Source: Streptomyces sp. NBC_00306 (GTDB lineage: Bacteria; Actinomycetota; Actinomycetes; Streptomycetales; Streptomycetaceae). From it: a stretch of 64,000 nucleotides of DNA. Both the position numbers and the translations under genes were made by a program. How positions within the stretch are numbered: position 1 is the stretch's first letter; every line of letters begins with the position of its first letter. Under the pieces are notes generated by a model, which was not told the origin of the DNA, searched no databases, and saw only the letters and a list, made by a program, of their open reading frames with translations. The stretch lies in NCBI RefSeq assembly GCF_036169555.1, contig NZ_CP108032.1:62001-126000 (forward strand), written 5' to 3'. Below, one piece after another: positions 54,442 to 63,470 of the stretch.

Positions 54442-56073
54442 ATGGCCATACGGAGTCGCAGGAGAGCGCTGCACCGGCAAGCCCGGGTGGGCACGGCAGT
54501 GGTGTGCCTCGGTGTGCTCGCGATTGTCCTACCGGGATGCGTCGCCATGGGCAGCGCCAGCGGCAGTCCGTCCGCCGGCCCGTCGCTCGCCCCCGAGCCG
54601 CCGAAGCAGCCGCCGCCCCAGTTGACGCAGGCGCAGGTGGAGGCCGCGCTGAGCCGACTCGACGGCCTGGTGGAGAACGCGATGCGGCAGACCGGGGTGC
54701 CGGGGGTCGCCGTAGGGGTCGTCTACCGGGACAAGGTCGTGTACGCGAAGGGCTTCGGGGTCCGTCAGCTGGGCAAAAGCGCCACGGTCAATCCCAAGAC
54801 GGTGTTTCAGTTGGCTTCGTTGTCCAAGCCCCTGTCGTCCACCGTCGTCGCCGGCACCGTGGGGCGAAAAGTCGTCGGCTGGGACGACCCGGTGGTCTCC
54901 CATGATCCGGGCTTCGCCCTCAAGAACCCGTACGTGAGCGCGAACGTGACAATCGCGGACCTGTTCTCGCACCGCAGCGGACTGCCCGACCATGCCGGCG
55001 ACCTGCTGGAAGATCTTGGCTACCAGCGCGACTACATCCTGCGGCATCTGCGGCTGGAGCCGCTGACCCCGTTCCGCGCGAGCTACGCCTACACCAACTA
55101 CGGCCTGACCGAGGCAGGGGAAGCGGTGGCCGCCGCAGCGAAGACCAGCTGGCCGCAGCTGGCAGCCGATGCGCTGTTCAAGCCCTTGGGGATGGAGAAC
55201 TCCAGCTACCAGCGTGCCGACTACGACAAGGCCGCCGACAAGGCATCGGCACACGTCGTGGTGAACGGCCGCTGGAAGCCCTCCACCACGGAGAACGCCG
55301 ACCGACAGGCGCCTGCGGGCGGCGCAAGTTCGACCGTCGACGACCTTGCCAAGTGGATGCGCCTGCAACTGGCCAACGGTCAGTTCGACGGGAAGCGACT
55401 GGTCGACTCGGCGGCCCTGGATCAGACCCGTATCCCGCACTCCGTCTCCATGGCCCCGCTTGCCCCGGCAGGTGCACCAGGCCTCTACGGGCTGGGCTGG
55501 AATGTCGGCTACGAAGGTGCCGGAGGGCTGCGCCTGAGTCATTCCGGCGCCTTCGACCTGGGCGCAGCCACTGAGGTCACCCTGCTGCCCAGCGAACGGC
55601 TCGGCATCGTGGTACTGACGAACGGGCAACCCATCGGCGTACCAGAGGCGGTAGCCGCAGCGTTCCTCGACATCGCACGCAATGGGCGGCAGACCGTCGA
55701 CTGGCTCCCCTTCTACAGGAAAGTGGTGCAGGCCGCCGCCTACACAGGCGCCTCCCCCACGAATTACGCCAAGCCGCCTGCCAACGCCACACCGGCCAAA
55801 GCCGAGGACGCCTACACAGGCACCTATGCGAACGACTACTACGGGCCGGCCACCGTCACCGGGGACAACAGCGGCAACCTGACCATGACACTGGGCCCGC
55901 AAGAGATGTCGTTCAAGCTGCGGCACTACACGGGTGACACCTTCAGCTACCAGACGCAGGGCGAGAACGCCGTCGGACTGTCCGGCGTCACTTTCCATCT
56001 GCGCTCCGGCAAGGCAGAGAGTGTCACCATCGAGCATCTCGACGCCAACGGACTGGGAACCTTCAGCCGCTGA
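54442..56073 (+). CDS. serine beta-lactamase-fold lipoprotein (class C / esterase-like)
   Basis: 543 residues from ATG 54442 with AAGGAG 6 nt upstream. The lipoprotein signal has VLAIVLPGC (Cys33). A proline-rich linker leads to the serine hydrolase fold (about 65-430). The active Ser is in ASLSKPLS (Ser126-x-x-Lys129), the second motif is Tyr217-x-Asn219 in YAYTNYG, and the third is LSHSGAF (HSG in place of KTG). The extra C-terminal domain (about 440-543) resembles the DUF3471-type extension of such proteins. Probably an esterase, D-peptidase or penicillin-binding relative at the membrane, not a proven beta-lactamase. Confidence 0.92.
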   Translation: MAIRSRRRALHRQARVGTAVVCLGVLAIVLPGCVAMGSASGSPSAGPSLAPEPPKQPPPQLTQAQVEAALSRLDGLVENAMRQTGVPGVAVGVVYRDKVVYAKGFGVRQLGKSATVNPKTVFQLASLSKPLSSTVVAGTVGRKVVGWDDPVVSHDPGFALKNPYVSANVTIADLFSHRSGLPDHAGDLLEDLGYQRDYILRHLRLEPLTPFRASYAYTNYGLTEAGEAVAAAAKTSWPQLAADALFKPLGMENSSYQRADYDKAADKASAHVVVNGRWKPSTTENADRQAPAGGASSTVDDLAKWMRLQLANGQFDGKRLVDSAALDQTRIPHSVSMAPLAPAGAPGLYGLGWNVGYEGAGGLRLSHSGAFDLGAATEVTLLPSERLGIVVLTNGQPIGVPEAVAAAFLDIARNGRQTVDWLPFYRKVVQAAAYTGASPTNYAKPPANATPAKAEDAYTGTYANDYYGPATVTGDNSGNLTMTLGPQEMSFKLRHYTGDTFSYQTQGENAVGLSGVTFHLRSGKAESVTIEHLDANGLGTFSR

Positions 56074-56204
56074 CGCCTGGTCACCGGCCCGCGAGCCGCC
56101 GGCCCCACTCCGCAGCACTGGTGGCGGTACCTCATGGCCAGCCCGCTACGAGGAGGCAGAACAGCAGACACCGGTACGTGCTCGCAGCGGTTCTACGATC
56201 GACC

Positions 56205-56954
56205 TCATTGCTTGAGCCTCGACATCAGGTCACGCATGTCGCCGATCAAGGCCGACCGGTACTGCGACACATCGGGGACGCCCGGCCCCTCACCGACGAC
56301 CTCATTGTCGTCATCGGCACTCTGGTACTGCGTGGAGGCAGAGAGGCGCAGCGAGAGGATCGCTCCTCCCTCCATCACCCTCAGCTCTGAACTTCCGGCA
56401 TCCGGAGTCACCAGATACGCCTTGTCGCCGAGGTCCGGAACTGTCTCCACCAGTTCTTCAGGAACAACGCCCACATCAGTGACTCGTCGCCGCGCTTCGA
56501 ATTCAACGGCAGGGTCAGCCTTCTTGTGCAGCGCCACTTCGAGTCCGACGGTGTGGCCGATGGACCACCCATCTCCACCCTTTTCCCCGTTCGTCGGCGA
56601 TCCAAGAGAAATGAGGCACTGGATCTGGTCGAGTGCCGGATCCTTCAACAGGCCCGAGTCGGCCAGGGGCGTGGGCTCTCTCGGAGCGATCGCCCCGCCG
56701 ATCGCCCGCAGTTGCAGGGAGCGACAGAGGTCTCCGTCCAGCTCGTACCCCCGCATGTCCGGCTTCCGGTCAGGTACCCCGAGCAGGGGCAACGCCATCG
56801 CCCACAGGACCGATGCCACGACCATCCCTCCCAGCCCCCACACCCACGGCGTCCGCGGTCCACGTCTTCCGATCGCCTCATGGTCGACATCGCCGATCAC
56901 CTCAGGGGGCTCGGCCCCACCGAAGTCCCCGGCCACCTCCGGCTCAGAAATCAT
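56205..56954 (-). CDS. single-helix membrane protein, 249 aa
   Basis: ATG 56954 has GGGGGA 5 nt upstream (an ATG at 56984 is the longer option). An acidic cytoplasmic N-terminus (about 35 residues) precedes one helix (VWGLGGMVVASVLWAMALPL). The extracytoplasmic domain of about 180 residues contains two cysteines (DLCRSLQLRA and IQCLISLG) and DLGDKAYLVTPDAGSSEL. It resembles Streptomyces anchored lipoprotein-like hypotheticals with a PknB/DUF3558-like outer domain, but I would not name it. Confidence 0.75.
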   Translation of the reverse strand: MISEPEVAGDFGGAEPPEVIGDVDHEAIGRRGPRTPWVWGLGGMVVASVLWAMALPLLGVPDRKPDMRGYELDGDLCRSLQLRAIGGAIAPREPTPLADSGLLKDPALDQIQCLISLGSPTNGEKGGDGWSIGHTVGLEVALHKKADPAVEFEARRRVTDVGVVPEELVETVPDLGDKAYLVTPDAGSSELRVMEGGAILSLRLSASTQYQSADDDNEVVGEGPGVPDVSQYRSALIGDMRDLMSRLKQ

Positions 56955-57183
56955 CCCGTTCCCCCTCGCGGCAACGTCTTCCATGGCGGTCAGTATCTAC
57001 GGGGCGGCACATGGCCGGAGCGGACGTCAGGACGCGAAAGTGGCTCATCCCATCGCCTCGGAAGTGGCCCACCCGGATGGAGTCACTGAAGCATACGGTC
57101 GAGATCGCAACACACCACGTGCCCGGCCGACCCGAGCGGGCATCTGTGTGCATGATCGCCGCTGCTCGCTCTTCAGAGGACCT

Positions 57184-58128
57184 ATGCAAGCCATCACCGT
57201 CCGCGACCGTGAAGCCGGTGCCCGTGGACTCGCCCTGACGGAACTGCCCTATCCCCACGCTGCCGAGAACGACGTCATCGTGCGCGTGCACGCCGCCGGC
57301 TTCACCCGCGGGGAACTCACCTGGCCGGGGACCTGGACCGACCGCGCCGGCCGCGACCGGACTCCGAGTGTGCCCGGTCACGAGCTCTCGGGAGTGGTGG
57401 CCGAGCTGGGGTACGGCACCACCGGTCTCACTGTCGGCCAGAGCGTCTTCGGACTGGCCGACTGGACCCGTGACGGATCGCTGGCCGAGTACACCGCGGT
57501 GGAGGCTCGCAACCTGGCCCCGCTTCCCTCGGACATCGACCACACCGTGGCCGCGGCGCTGCCGATCCCGGGGTTGACCGCATGGCAAGGTCTGTTCGAC
57601 CACGGGCGTCTCACGGCGGGGCAGACGGTCCTGATCCACGGTGCCGCCGGCAGCGTCGGGTCGATCGCGGTCCAACTCGCACGCGAGGTGGGAGCGCGGG
57701 TCATCGCCACCGGACGGTCCGCCGACCGGGACGTCGCTCTCGGTCTGGGCGCCGACGTCTTCGTGGACCTCCAGGCGGACCGGCTGGAGGACACCGGAAG
57801 GGTCGACGTTCTCTTCGACGTCATCGGCGGTGAGATCCTCGACCGCTCGGCCGCCCTCGTGCGGGCCGGTGGCACCCTCGTCACCGTTGCCGCCCCGCCC
57901 ACCGTCAAGCCCGAGGACGGACGGGCCGTCTTCTTCGTCGTCGAACCCGACCGGGCTCGGCTCACCGATCTCGCGCAGCGACTGCGGGACGGGCGACTCA
58001 CGCCGATCGTCGGCGAGGTACGTTCGCTCGCCGAGACACCCTCGGCTTTCGAGCCCGGGCGCGGCAGGGCCGGCAGGACCATCATCCGCATCGTGTCGGA
58101 CAGCTCGACGGAGGCAGGCTCACAGTGA
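57184..58128 (+). CDS. NADP-dependent MDR oxidoreductase
   Basis: 314 residues from ATG 57184 (AGAGGACC upstream). Quinone-oxidoreductase branch of the medium-chain reductases. The GroES-like N-domain contains VIVRVHAAGFTRGELTWPG and VPGHELSGVVAELG. The nucleotide-binding motif is VLIHGAAGSVGSIAVQLARE, with LPIPGLTAWQGLFDHGRL before it. No zinc ligands. Its stop codon overlaps the GTG of the next gene by 4 bases, so the two are coupled. Confidence 0.91.
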   Translation: MQAITVRDREAGARGLALTELPYPHAAENDVIVRVHAAGFTRGELTWPGTWTDRAGRDRTPSVPGHELSGVVAELGYGTTGLTVGQSVFGLADWTRDGSLAEYTAVEARNLAPLPSDIDHTVAAALPIPGLTAWQGLFDHGRLTAGQTVLIHGAAGSVGSIAVQLAREVGARVIATGRSADRDVALGLGADVFVDLQADRLEDTGRVDVLFDVIGGEILDRSAALVRAGGTLVTVAAPPTVKPEDGRAVFFVVEPDRARLTDLAQRLRDGRLTPIVGEVRSLAETPSAFEPGRGRAGRTIIRIVSDSSTEAGSQ

Positions 58129-58736
58129 CCCGTATGTCGCTCGGCACTCTCCCCATGCCCGACAGCGTGACGGCGGCCGCTGCCCTGGAGGTGGCGACCG
58201 CCTACCACTCCCCCGCACTGCTCAACCACTCACTGCGTGCCTACGTGTGGGCAGCCGCCCGCGGCGCGGCCGAGGATATTGCCTTCGACCCCGAACTCCT
58301 CTACGTAGCGGCGCTCTTCCACGACATCGGACTGGTGCCGGCATTCGACAGCCACACCGTCGCGTTCGAGGAGGCAGGCGGCCACGTCGCCCAGGTCTTC
58401 GCGGCCGGCGCCGGATGGCCGGCCCAGCGCCGCGAGCACCTGGCGGACGTCATCGGCCGCCATATGTGGCCGCAGGTGGAGGTGTCCACGGACCCCGAGG
58501 GACACCTGCTGGCCCGCGCCACCGCCACCGAGGTCGTCGGCAGGGAGGCGGACGACTACCCGGCCGCCTTCCGGGCCGAGGTGCTGGAGCGCTACCCGAG
58601 GCTGGACCTCTCCGAGCAGTTCCTGTCGTGCTTCCAGGACCAGGCCGCACGCAAACCCGACAGCTCCGCAGCGGGAGCCGTGCGATCGGGACTCGCCGAG
58701 AGAATGGCCGCCAACCCGCTCGACTCCCCTGTCTAG
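58125..58736 (+). CDS. HD-domain protein (cyanamide hydratase-like)
   Basis: 203 residues starting at GTG 58125, inside the stop codon of the reductase gene (GTGA). HD-domain metal ligands are seen in LNHSLRAYVWAAARG (first His), YVAALFHDIGLVPAF (His-Asp) and FEEAGGHVAQVF; IGRHMWPQV carries a further His. The pattern resembles DmpA/cyanamide-hydratase-like HD hydrolases. Works with the reductase in some unknown small-molecule pathway. Confidence 0.87.
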   Translation: MTRMSLGTLPMPDSVTAAAALEVATAYHSPALLNHSLRAYVWAAARGAAEDIAFDPELLYVAALFHDIGLVPAFDSHTVAFEEAGGHVAQVFAAGAGWPAQRREHLADVIGRHMWPQVEVSTDPEGHLLARATATEVVGREADDYPAAFRAEVLERYPRLDLSEQFLSCFQDQAARKPDSSAAGAVRSGLAERMAANPLDSPV

Positions 58737-59073
58737 GGTCCATGGCAACAGTGCCGGTCACGGCTGCTCGTTGAGGGCTGTGACCAGCACTGTCGTTTCA
58801 TGGCCGGCGGCGAGTTCGTCGTCGCCGATGGGAACGGCCTCATGGCGTCGGAGTGGTTGATGCGGCGACGTCCCGCAGTACAGCAGGTCGGGCGGGACTC
58901 CGTACAACTGCGTGCCGATGCCGCGCCTTTCGCCGGCACCTTGGACGCGTACACCGTCACCCACCGTCAAGCCGACAGCAGCCATGTCCGCGGCTACGTC
59001 GCGCTGCCTCACTCGCTGAGATCTGCGTATTCTCCTGGAGACCTCTCGGCGCGGTGACAGGAAGGACACGGGG
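58737..59073. other. intergenic, no gene supported
   Basis: About 340 bases. A minus-strand frame at 58758-59069 (with GVRVQGAGERRGIGTQLYGV) is open but has no ribosome site or family I recognise; it is possibly decayed. Confidence 0.4.
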
Positions 59074-59934
59074 ATGAGTGGAAGCGGGGGCGGGGCAGGG
59101 GCGCCGTGGAATCCCTACGGAGGAGGGCGACCGCCGCAACCAGGGCCGCCCGTGCCACCGGCGGGTCCGCTGCCGCCGTTGCCGGCGCGCCGGCTGACCT
59201 TCGGGCGTCTCTTCAATCCGATCGCTGTGGGGCGTGCGGTGTTCACGCCGTCCCGGCCGGACCGCGTGCACGACCCGGCGGTGAAGAGGGTGCAGGTCCT
59301 GCGGACGATCATCGGTCTGGTCGCCGTCACGTGGATGCTCCTGTCCTACGGGCTGGCGTCGGACGCCGATGCCGTGGTGGACGACCGCTTCGGCCAGATC
59401 CGTACGACCCTCATCGTTCTGGCGGTGACCTTCCCGGTCGCCGTCGCCGTCTTCATCGCTGCGGCCCGCCCACCCAACCGGGGCCTGTTTCTGCGCCGCG
59501 TCGCCAAGCCCGCCGGGGCGCTGCTCGCGCTGTTCGTCACGCTCGCCGTGCCGAGACTCATCACCGGGCTGGGCTACGTGGACGAGGAGACGAACTGGAC
59601 GGCGTCGGCAGGGCGCGTAGTACTGCTGTTGGCCCTGGGCGCGTTCATGCTGTGGCTCGCCCCTTTCGGTCTCTACGGCATCGCGCAGTCGCTCGTGCAC
59701 GTCTTTCGGACAGCAGACCTCCACGAGACGGTTCCGCCGCTGCTCGCGACGCTGCTCGTGTGGGAAGTCTCCCTCTTCGACGCATTTCGGGGCGCGTACG
59801 ACGGTGTGCCGTTCGGAGTGTGGTTGGCGTTCATCCTGGGAGCTCCGCTGTCCGTCACCGCCGTATCGATGTGGGAGCTGCGGCGGCTGCGCACACGGCA
59901 CGGCATCACGCTGCGTGGAGCGCTGCTTCGCTGA
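59074..59934 (+). CDS. polytopic membrane protein, 286 aa
   Basis: ATG 59074 with GGAAGGA upstream. The N-terminus is Gly/Pro-rich (GRPPQPGPPVPPAGPLPPLP). About six helices follow (at roughly 75-95, 110-130, 148-163, 180-205, 220-235 and 247-265). The second half has LWLAPFGLYGIAQSLVHVFR. A conserved Streptomyces membrane family with no known role; no catalytic motif is visible. Confidence 0.8.
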   Translation: MSGSGGGAGAPWNPYGGGRPPQPGPPVPPAGPLPPLPARRLTFGRLFNPIAVGRAVFTPSRPDRVHDPAVKRVQVLRTIIGLVAVTWMLLSYGLASDADAVVDDRFGQIRTTLIVLAVTFPVAVAVFIAAARPPNRGLFLRRVAKPAGALLALFVTLAVPRLITGLGYVDEETNWTASAGRVVLLLALGAFMLWLAPFGLYGIAQSLVHVFRTADLHETVPPLLATLLVWEVSLFDAFRGAYDGVPFGVWLAFILGAPLSVTAVSMWELRRLRTRHGITLRGALLR

Positions 59935-60134
59935 GCCGTCGCGGCCGAGCGGGGCACCTGGACGTGCGGCTCATGGCCGTACGTCCGAGCCGCTGGTGCA
60001 CCTGAACCCCCGCTCCGAGACCGGGGGTTCAGGGCCGGGGGTGTCAACAACCGGGATCGCCGTCGGTGAATTCGGTGCCGACCGAACCGGCGCGGTCGCG
60101 CGGGTCCGATGCCGGCAGAGGCAGAGGAGTCGTT

Positions 60135-60554
60135 GTGGGTTGGAGTCCGGTGATCTACAAGTTCGTTGGCGGCGGGGAGGTGCCCGTGCCACTGGATATG
60201 GCGTTGGTACGGTCGGTTCTGGAGCCGCACGATGTCGGGGATCCGCAGTTCACGGAGGGCGAGAACGGGGCCCTCGCATTCTGGATCCGCGCTTCGGACG
60301 GCAGTGAAGCCGAGATTTTCGCCGATGAGCACTGCCTCGCGGTGGAACGCCCGCATGCCGGCGCCGTGTTCGGCATCGTCGCGGAGCTGACCTCCCGGCT
60401 GGGTGCGGTCGTCCTCGACCCGAGTACGGCTGAAGTCGTGTGCCGGGCCGAAGAGTACGCCCACCTTCCGGCAGGCATGCGAGACGATGCCATCGTGATC
60501 GAGATGACGGGCGAGGCACTCCAGGCGGCACTCACCGGGCCGCGCCGGCCCTGA
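60135..60554 (+). CDS. hypothetical protein, 139 aa
   Basis: GTG 60135 with AGGAG 7 nt upstream. Cytoplasmic, acidic. Recognisable strands are YKFVGGGEVPVPLDMALVRS and ALAFWIRASDGSEAEIFADE, then FGIVAELTSRLGAVVLDPST. This fits a small alpha/beta protein of the kind often annotated as a hypothetical of Streptomyces. No named domain is assigned. Confidence 0.7.
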   Translation: MGWSPVIYKFVGGGEVPVPLDMALVRSVLEPHDVGDPQFTEGENGALAFWIRASDGSEAEIFADEHCLAVERPHAGAVFGIVAELTSRLGAVVLDPSTAEVVCRAEEYAHLPAGMRDDAIVIEMTGEALQAALTGPRRP

Positions 60555-60782
60555 CGAGCAACCCCCACAGACGTGTGAACGCCGTTGCACACGCTCACCC
60601 GACGCGGCCGTCGGCGCGGCATCAGTGTCCTGAACAGTCCGGAACAGCAGATGGTCGGACAACCGCCGCCGTGGCCCAGTGCGCTCGGGGCCACGAAGAC
60701 GTCCCGTCTGACCGCAACCGGGCGGACACACCCCTTCGCACTCGCGAAAACCGACCCCCGGCCCCGCGCTTCTCACTCTCCG

Positions 60783-61799
60783 TCAGGACGAGCTGCGGAC
60801 GACGAGTTCGGTGGGAAGCATGATCTGCTGACGGGGCGCGTCGGCGTCGGCGATCTCGGCGAGCAGGATGCGGGCGATGGTGGACCCGATCTCCTCGACC
60901 GGCTGGCGCACGCTCGTCAGCGGAGGATCGGTGTGGCGGGCGATGAAGGAGTCGTCGAAGCCGACCACGGCCACGTCGTCCGGGATGCGTCGCCCCTGGC
61001 TGTGCAGTTCCAGCATCGCCCCCGCAGCCATTACGTCCGAGGCGACGAAGACGGCGTCGAGTTCGGGTGCCCGTTCAAGAAGCGAACGCATGGCCCGACG
61101 TCCGCCCTCTTCGGTGAAGTCGGCTGTGGCGACCAGGCGTTCGTCCGCGCCGCGGCCGGCTTCCGCCAGGGCCTCTCGCCAGCCCTGGAGCCGCGCGCGG
61201 CCGACGTCCATGTCCAGCGGCCCCGCGATGGTCGCGATCGCGGCCCGGCCGCGGGCCAGCAGATGCCGGACCGCCACCGCGGCGCCGCCGAGGTTGTCGG
61301 AGTAGGCGTGGCTCAGGGACTCGGCAGCGGAGCGCCGACCGGCGAGGACGGTGGGCAGCCCGAGGGCTTCGAGGAGGCTCGGCAGCGGGTCGTGCTCGTG
61401 CACCGAGACGAGCAGCACTCCGTCCACGCGCCGCTCCGCGACGGAGTCGGTGAGCTGGTCGCGCTCGCCTTTGTCGCGTACGAGCACCAGTTGGAGCTGG
61501 GTCCGCGTGTCGGCGAGGCCGGTGCTCACCCCCCGGATGACGGCGGCGAAATACGGCTCCGAGCCGAGCCGGCTCTCCGACTCGGGAATCACCAGCGCGA
61601 TGGAGTTGGTCCTGCTGGTCACCAGGCCACGTGCCACCGAGTTGGGTACGTAGCCGAGTTCGGCGATGGCGTCCAGAACGGCGGCCTTGGCCTCGTCGCT
61701 GACGAGGGACGAGCCGTTGATGACCCGCGAGACGGTGGTGCGCCCGACCCCGGCACGTGCGGCCACGGTCTTGATGGTCGGTCGCCGCTTTTCCCCCAT
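60783..61799 (-). CDS. LacI-family repressor of sugar ABC genes
   Basis: 338 residues from ATG 61799 (GGAGG upstream). The N-terminal LacI helix-turn-helix and hinge (KRRPTIKTVAARAGVGRTTV, SRVINGSSLVSDEAKAAVLD) are followed by NSVARGLVTSRTNSIALVIP. The periplasmic-binding-like effector domain includes GGAAVAVRHLLARGRAAIAT and VAVVGFDDSFIARHTDPPLT. It is divergent from the substrate-binding-protein gene. Two perfect palindromes in between are the likely operators. The inducer is presumably the transported sugar or its oligomer. Confidence 0.92.
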   Translation of the reverse strand: MGEKRRPTIKTVAARAGVGRTTVSRVINGSSLVSDEAKAAVLDAIAELGYVPNSVARGLVTSRTNSIALVIPESESRLGSEPYFAAVIRGVSTGLADTRTQLQLVLVRDKGERDQLTDSVAERRVDGVLLVSVHEHDPLPSLLEALGLPTVLAGRRSAAESLSHAYSDNLGGAAVAVRHLLARGRAAIATIAGPLDMDVGRARLQGWREALAEAGRGADERLVATADFTEEGGRRAMRSLLERAPELDAVFVASDVMAAGAMLELHSQGRRIPDDVAVVGFDDSFIARHTDPPLTSVRQPVEEIGSTIARILLAEIADADAPRQQIMLPTELVVRSSS

Positions 61800-61927
61800 G
61801 GCCCCTCCTCGTGGGTCGGCATCGGCACGCCGTTCACCAGCGCATTGTGCCAGAAGGATCAGCGGCCCCGACGTTTCCACGAAGAGTGGGCCGCGACACC
61901 TGCCGGCAACAGAGTCGATTCAAGTTC

Positions 61928-61933
61928 TTGACA
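61928..61933 (+). promoter_or_regulatory. candidate -35 box of the sugar ABC operon
   Basis: Consensus TTGACA, with only a weak -10-like TCAGGC 17 bases further on. It lies just upstream of the two operator palindromes, so repressor binding would block RNA polymerase. Confidence 0.35.
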
Positions 61934-61970
61934 CAGCGACCGCAGGGCGGTCAGGCTTCGCGCAACCCGG

Positions 61971-62006
61971 TGGGAACGTTCCCACCGTCCATTGGGAACG
62001 TTCCCA
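61971..62006. promoter_or_regulatory. tandem LacI-type operators
   Basis: Two perfect copies of the 14-bp palindrome TGGGAACGTTCCCA at 61971-61984 and 61993-62006, with centres 22 bp apart (about two helical turns). The central CG and the TGGGA arms match the LacI/GalR operator plan in Streptomyces; the cellobiose box is TGGGAGCGCTCCCA. Confidence 0.85.
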
Positions 62007-62080
62007 CTCGATGATCGAGCCGCACAGGCAGGACCGACACGCTGGTGCTCCGACGTCGGTGCCGCCGCTGGGAGGGCGAA

Positions 62081-63394
62081 ATGAGCAGGGCTCAGAAACT
62101 GCTGCGTACAAGAGGCGTAGCCGCTGTCGCGGCCGTGGCCGCACTCGGACTGGTCGCTGCCTGCGGAGGCAGCGACACGGGCGGAACCGGCGGAGGCGTC
62201 AAGGACGGCAAGGTCACCATCACCATGGGCCTGTTCGGCGTCATGGGCTACAAGGAGACGGGGCTCCTCGACCGGTACATGAAGGAGCACCCGAACGTCA
62301 CCATCAAGGCCGAGGTGGCCGGCGACGAGCAGACGTACTACACCGCCCTGCAGACCCATCTCGCGGCGGGCAGCGGCCTCAAAGACATCCAGGGCATAGA
62401 GATCGGCCGGGCCAAGGAGCTCGTCGACACCCAGGCCGCCAAGTTCGTCGACCTGGGGGACGTCGCCGGTGTCGACCACTTCCTGCCCTGGAAGCTGAGC
62501 CAGGTCACCACCAAGGACGACAAGGTCATCGGGCTCGGCACGGACATCGGCCCGATGGCCGTCTGCTACCGCAAGGACCTGTTCCAGCAGGCGGGCCTGC
62601 CCACCGACCGCGAGAAGGTCGCCGAGCTGTGGGAGGGCGACTGGTCGAAGTACGTGGCGGCCGGAAAGACCTTCAAGGCCGGATTCAAGGGCGGCAAGGT
62701 CGCCTTCATGGACAGCTCCAGCGGCCTGTTCAACGCCATGATCTACGGCAACTCCCAGCAGTTCTACGACAAGGACGGCAGGCTCGTCTACCAGGACAAC
62801 CCCGTCGTCACCGATGCGTGGACACTGGCCTCGCAGGCGGCCACCTCGGGGCTCACCGCCAAGCTCCGGCAGTTCCAGCCCGGTTGGGATCCGGCCCTCG
62901 CCAACAGCACCTTCGCCACCACCGTGTGCCCCGCCTGGATGCTCGGCCACATCAGCGAGAAGGCGGGCCCGAAGAACAAGGGCAAGTGGGACGTCGCGAA
63001 AGCCCCGAAGGGCGCCAACTGGGGCGGCTCGTTCCTCGGCGTCATGGACAAGAGCCCGGTGAAGGAAGAGGCGAAGAAGCTGGTCGCCTGGCTCACGGCA
63101 CCGGAACAGCAGGCCCATGTCTTCGAGAAGATCGGCAACTTCCCTTCTTCGCAACAGGCGTTGTCCGCACCCCAGGTCGCGAACGCGACGTCCGAGTACT
63201 TCAGCGAAGCGCCGATCGGCAAGATCTTCGGCGCCGCCGCCGAGGAGATCCCCGACGAGCAGATCCTCGGCCGTAAGGACGGCACGATCAAGGACATCTT
63301 CTCGCAGGGCCTGACGCTGATCGAGGCGCAGAACCAGAGCCCCGACAAGGCGTGGAAGACCACCGACGAGCGCATCAAGAAGGCCGCCGGATGA
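62081..63394 (+). CDS. sugar ABC transporter substrate-binding lipoprotein
   Basis: 437 residues from ATG 62081 (GGAGGGCG upstream). The lipoprotein signal ends GLVAACGG. The family-1 extracellular sugar-binding fold is visible: VTITMGLFGVMGYKETGLLD, then DRYMKEHPNVTIKAEVAGDE. Hinge and ligand segments include VIGLGTDIGPMAVCYRKDLF and FQQAGLPTDREKVAELWEGD. Captures a sugar or oligosaccharide for the permease downstream; likely repressed by the divergent LacI protein. Confidence 0.95.
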   Translation: MSRAQKLLRTRGVAAVAAVAALGLVAACGGSDTGGTGGGVKDGKVTITMGLFGVMGYKETGLLDRYMKEHPNVTIKAEVAGDEQTYYTALQTHLAAGSGLKDIQGIEIGRAKELVDTQAAKFVDLGDVAGVDHFLPWKLSQVTTKDDKVIGLGTDIGPMAVCYRKDLFQQAGLPTDREKVAELWEGDWSKYVAAGKTFKAGFKGGKVAFMDSSSGLFNAMIYGNSQQFYDKDGRLVYQDNPVVTDAWTLASQAATSGLTAKLRQFQPGWDPALANSTFATTVCPAWMLGHISEKAGPKNKGKWDVAKAPKGANWGGSFLGVMDKSPVKEEAKKLVAWLTAPEQQAHVFEKIGNFPSSQQALSAPQVANATSEYFSEAPIGKIFGAAAEEIPDEQILGRKDGTIKDIFSQGLTLIEAQNQSPDKAWKTTDERIKKAAG

Positions 63395-63470
63395 CCTGAC
63401 CCCGCCCCGGCGGCCACACCCCCTGTGGTCGCCGGGCCCCGGTCCGTCCCGTCCCACGTAAGGATCCCCG

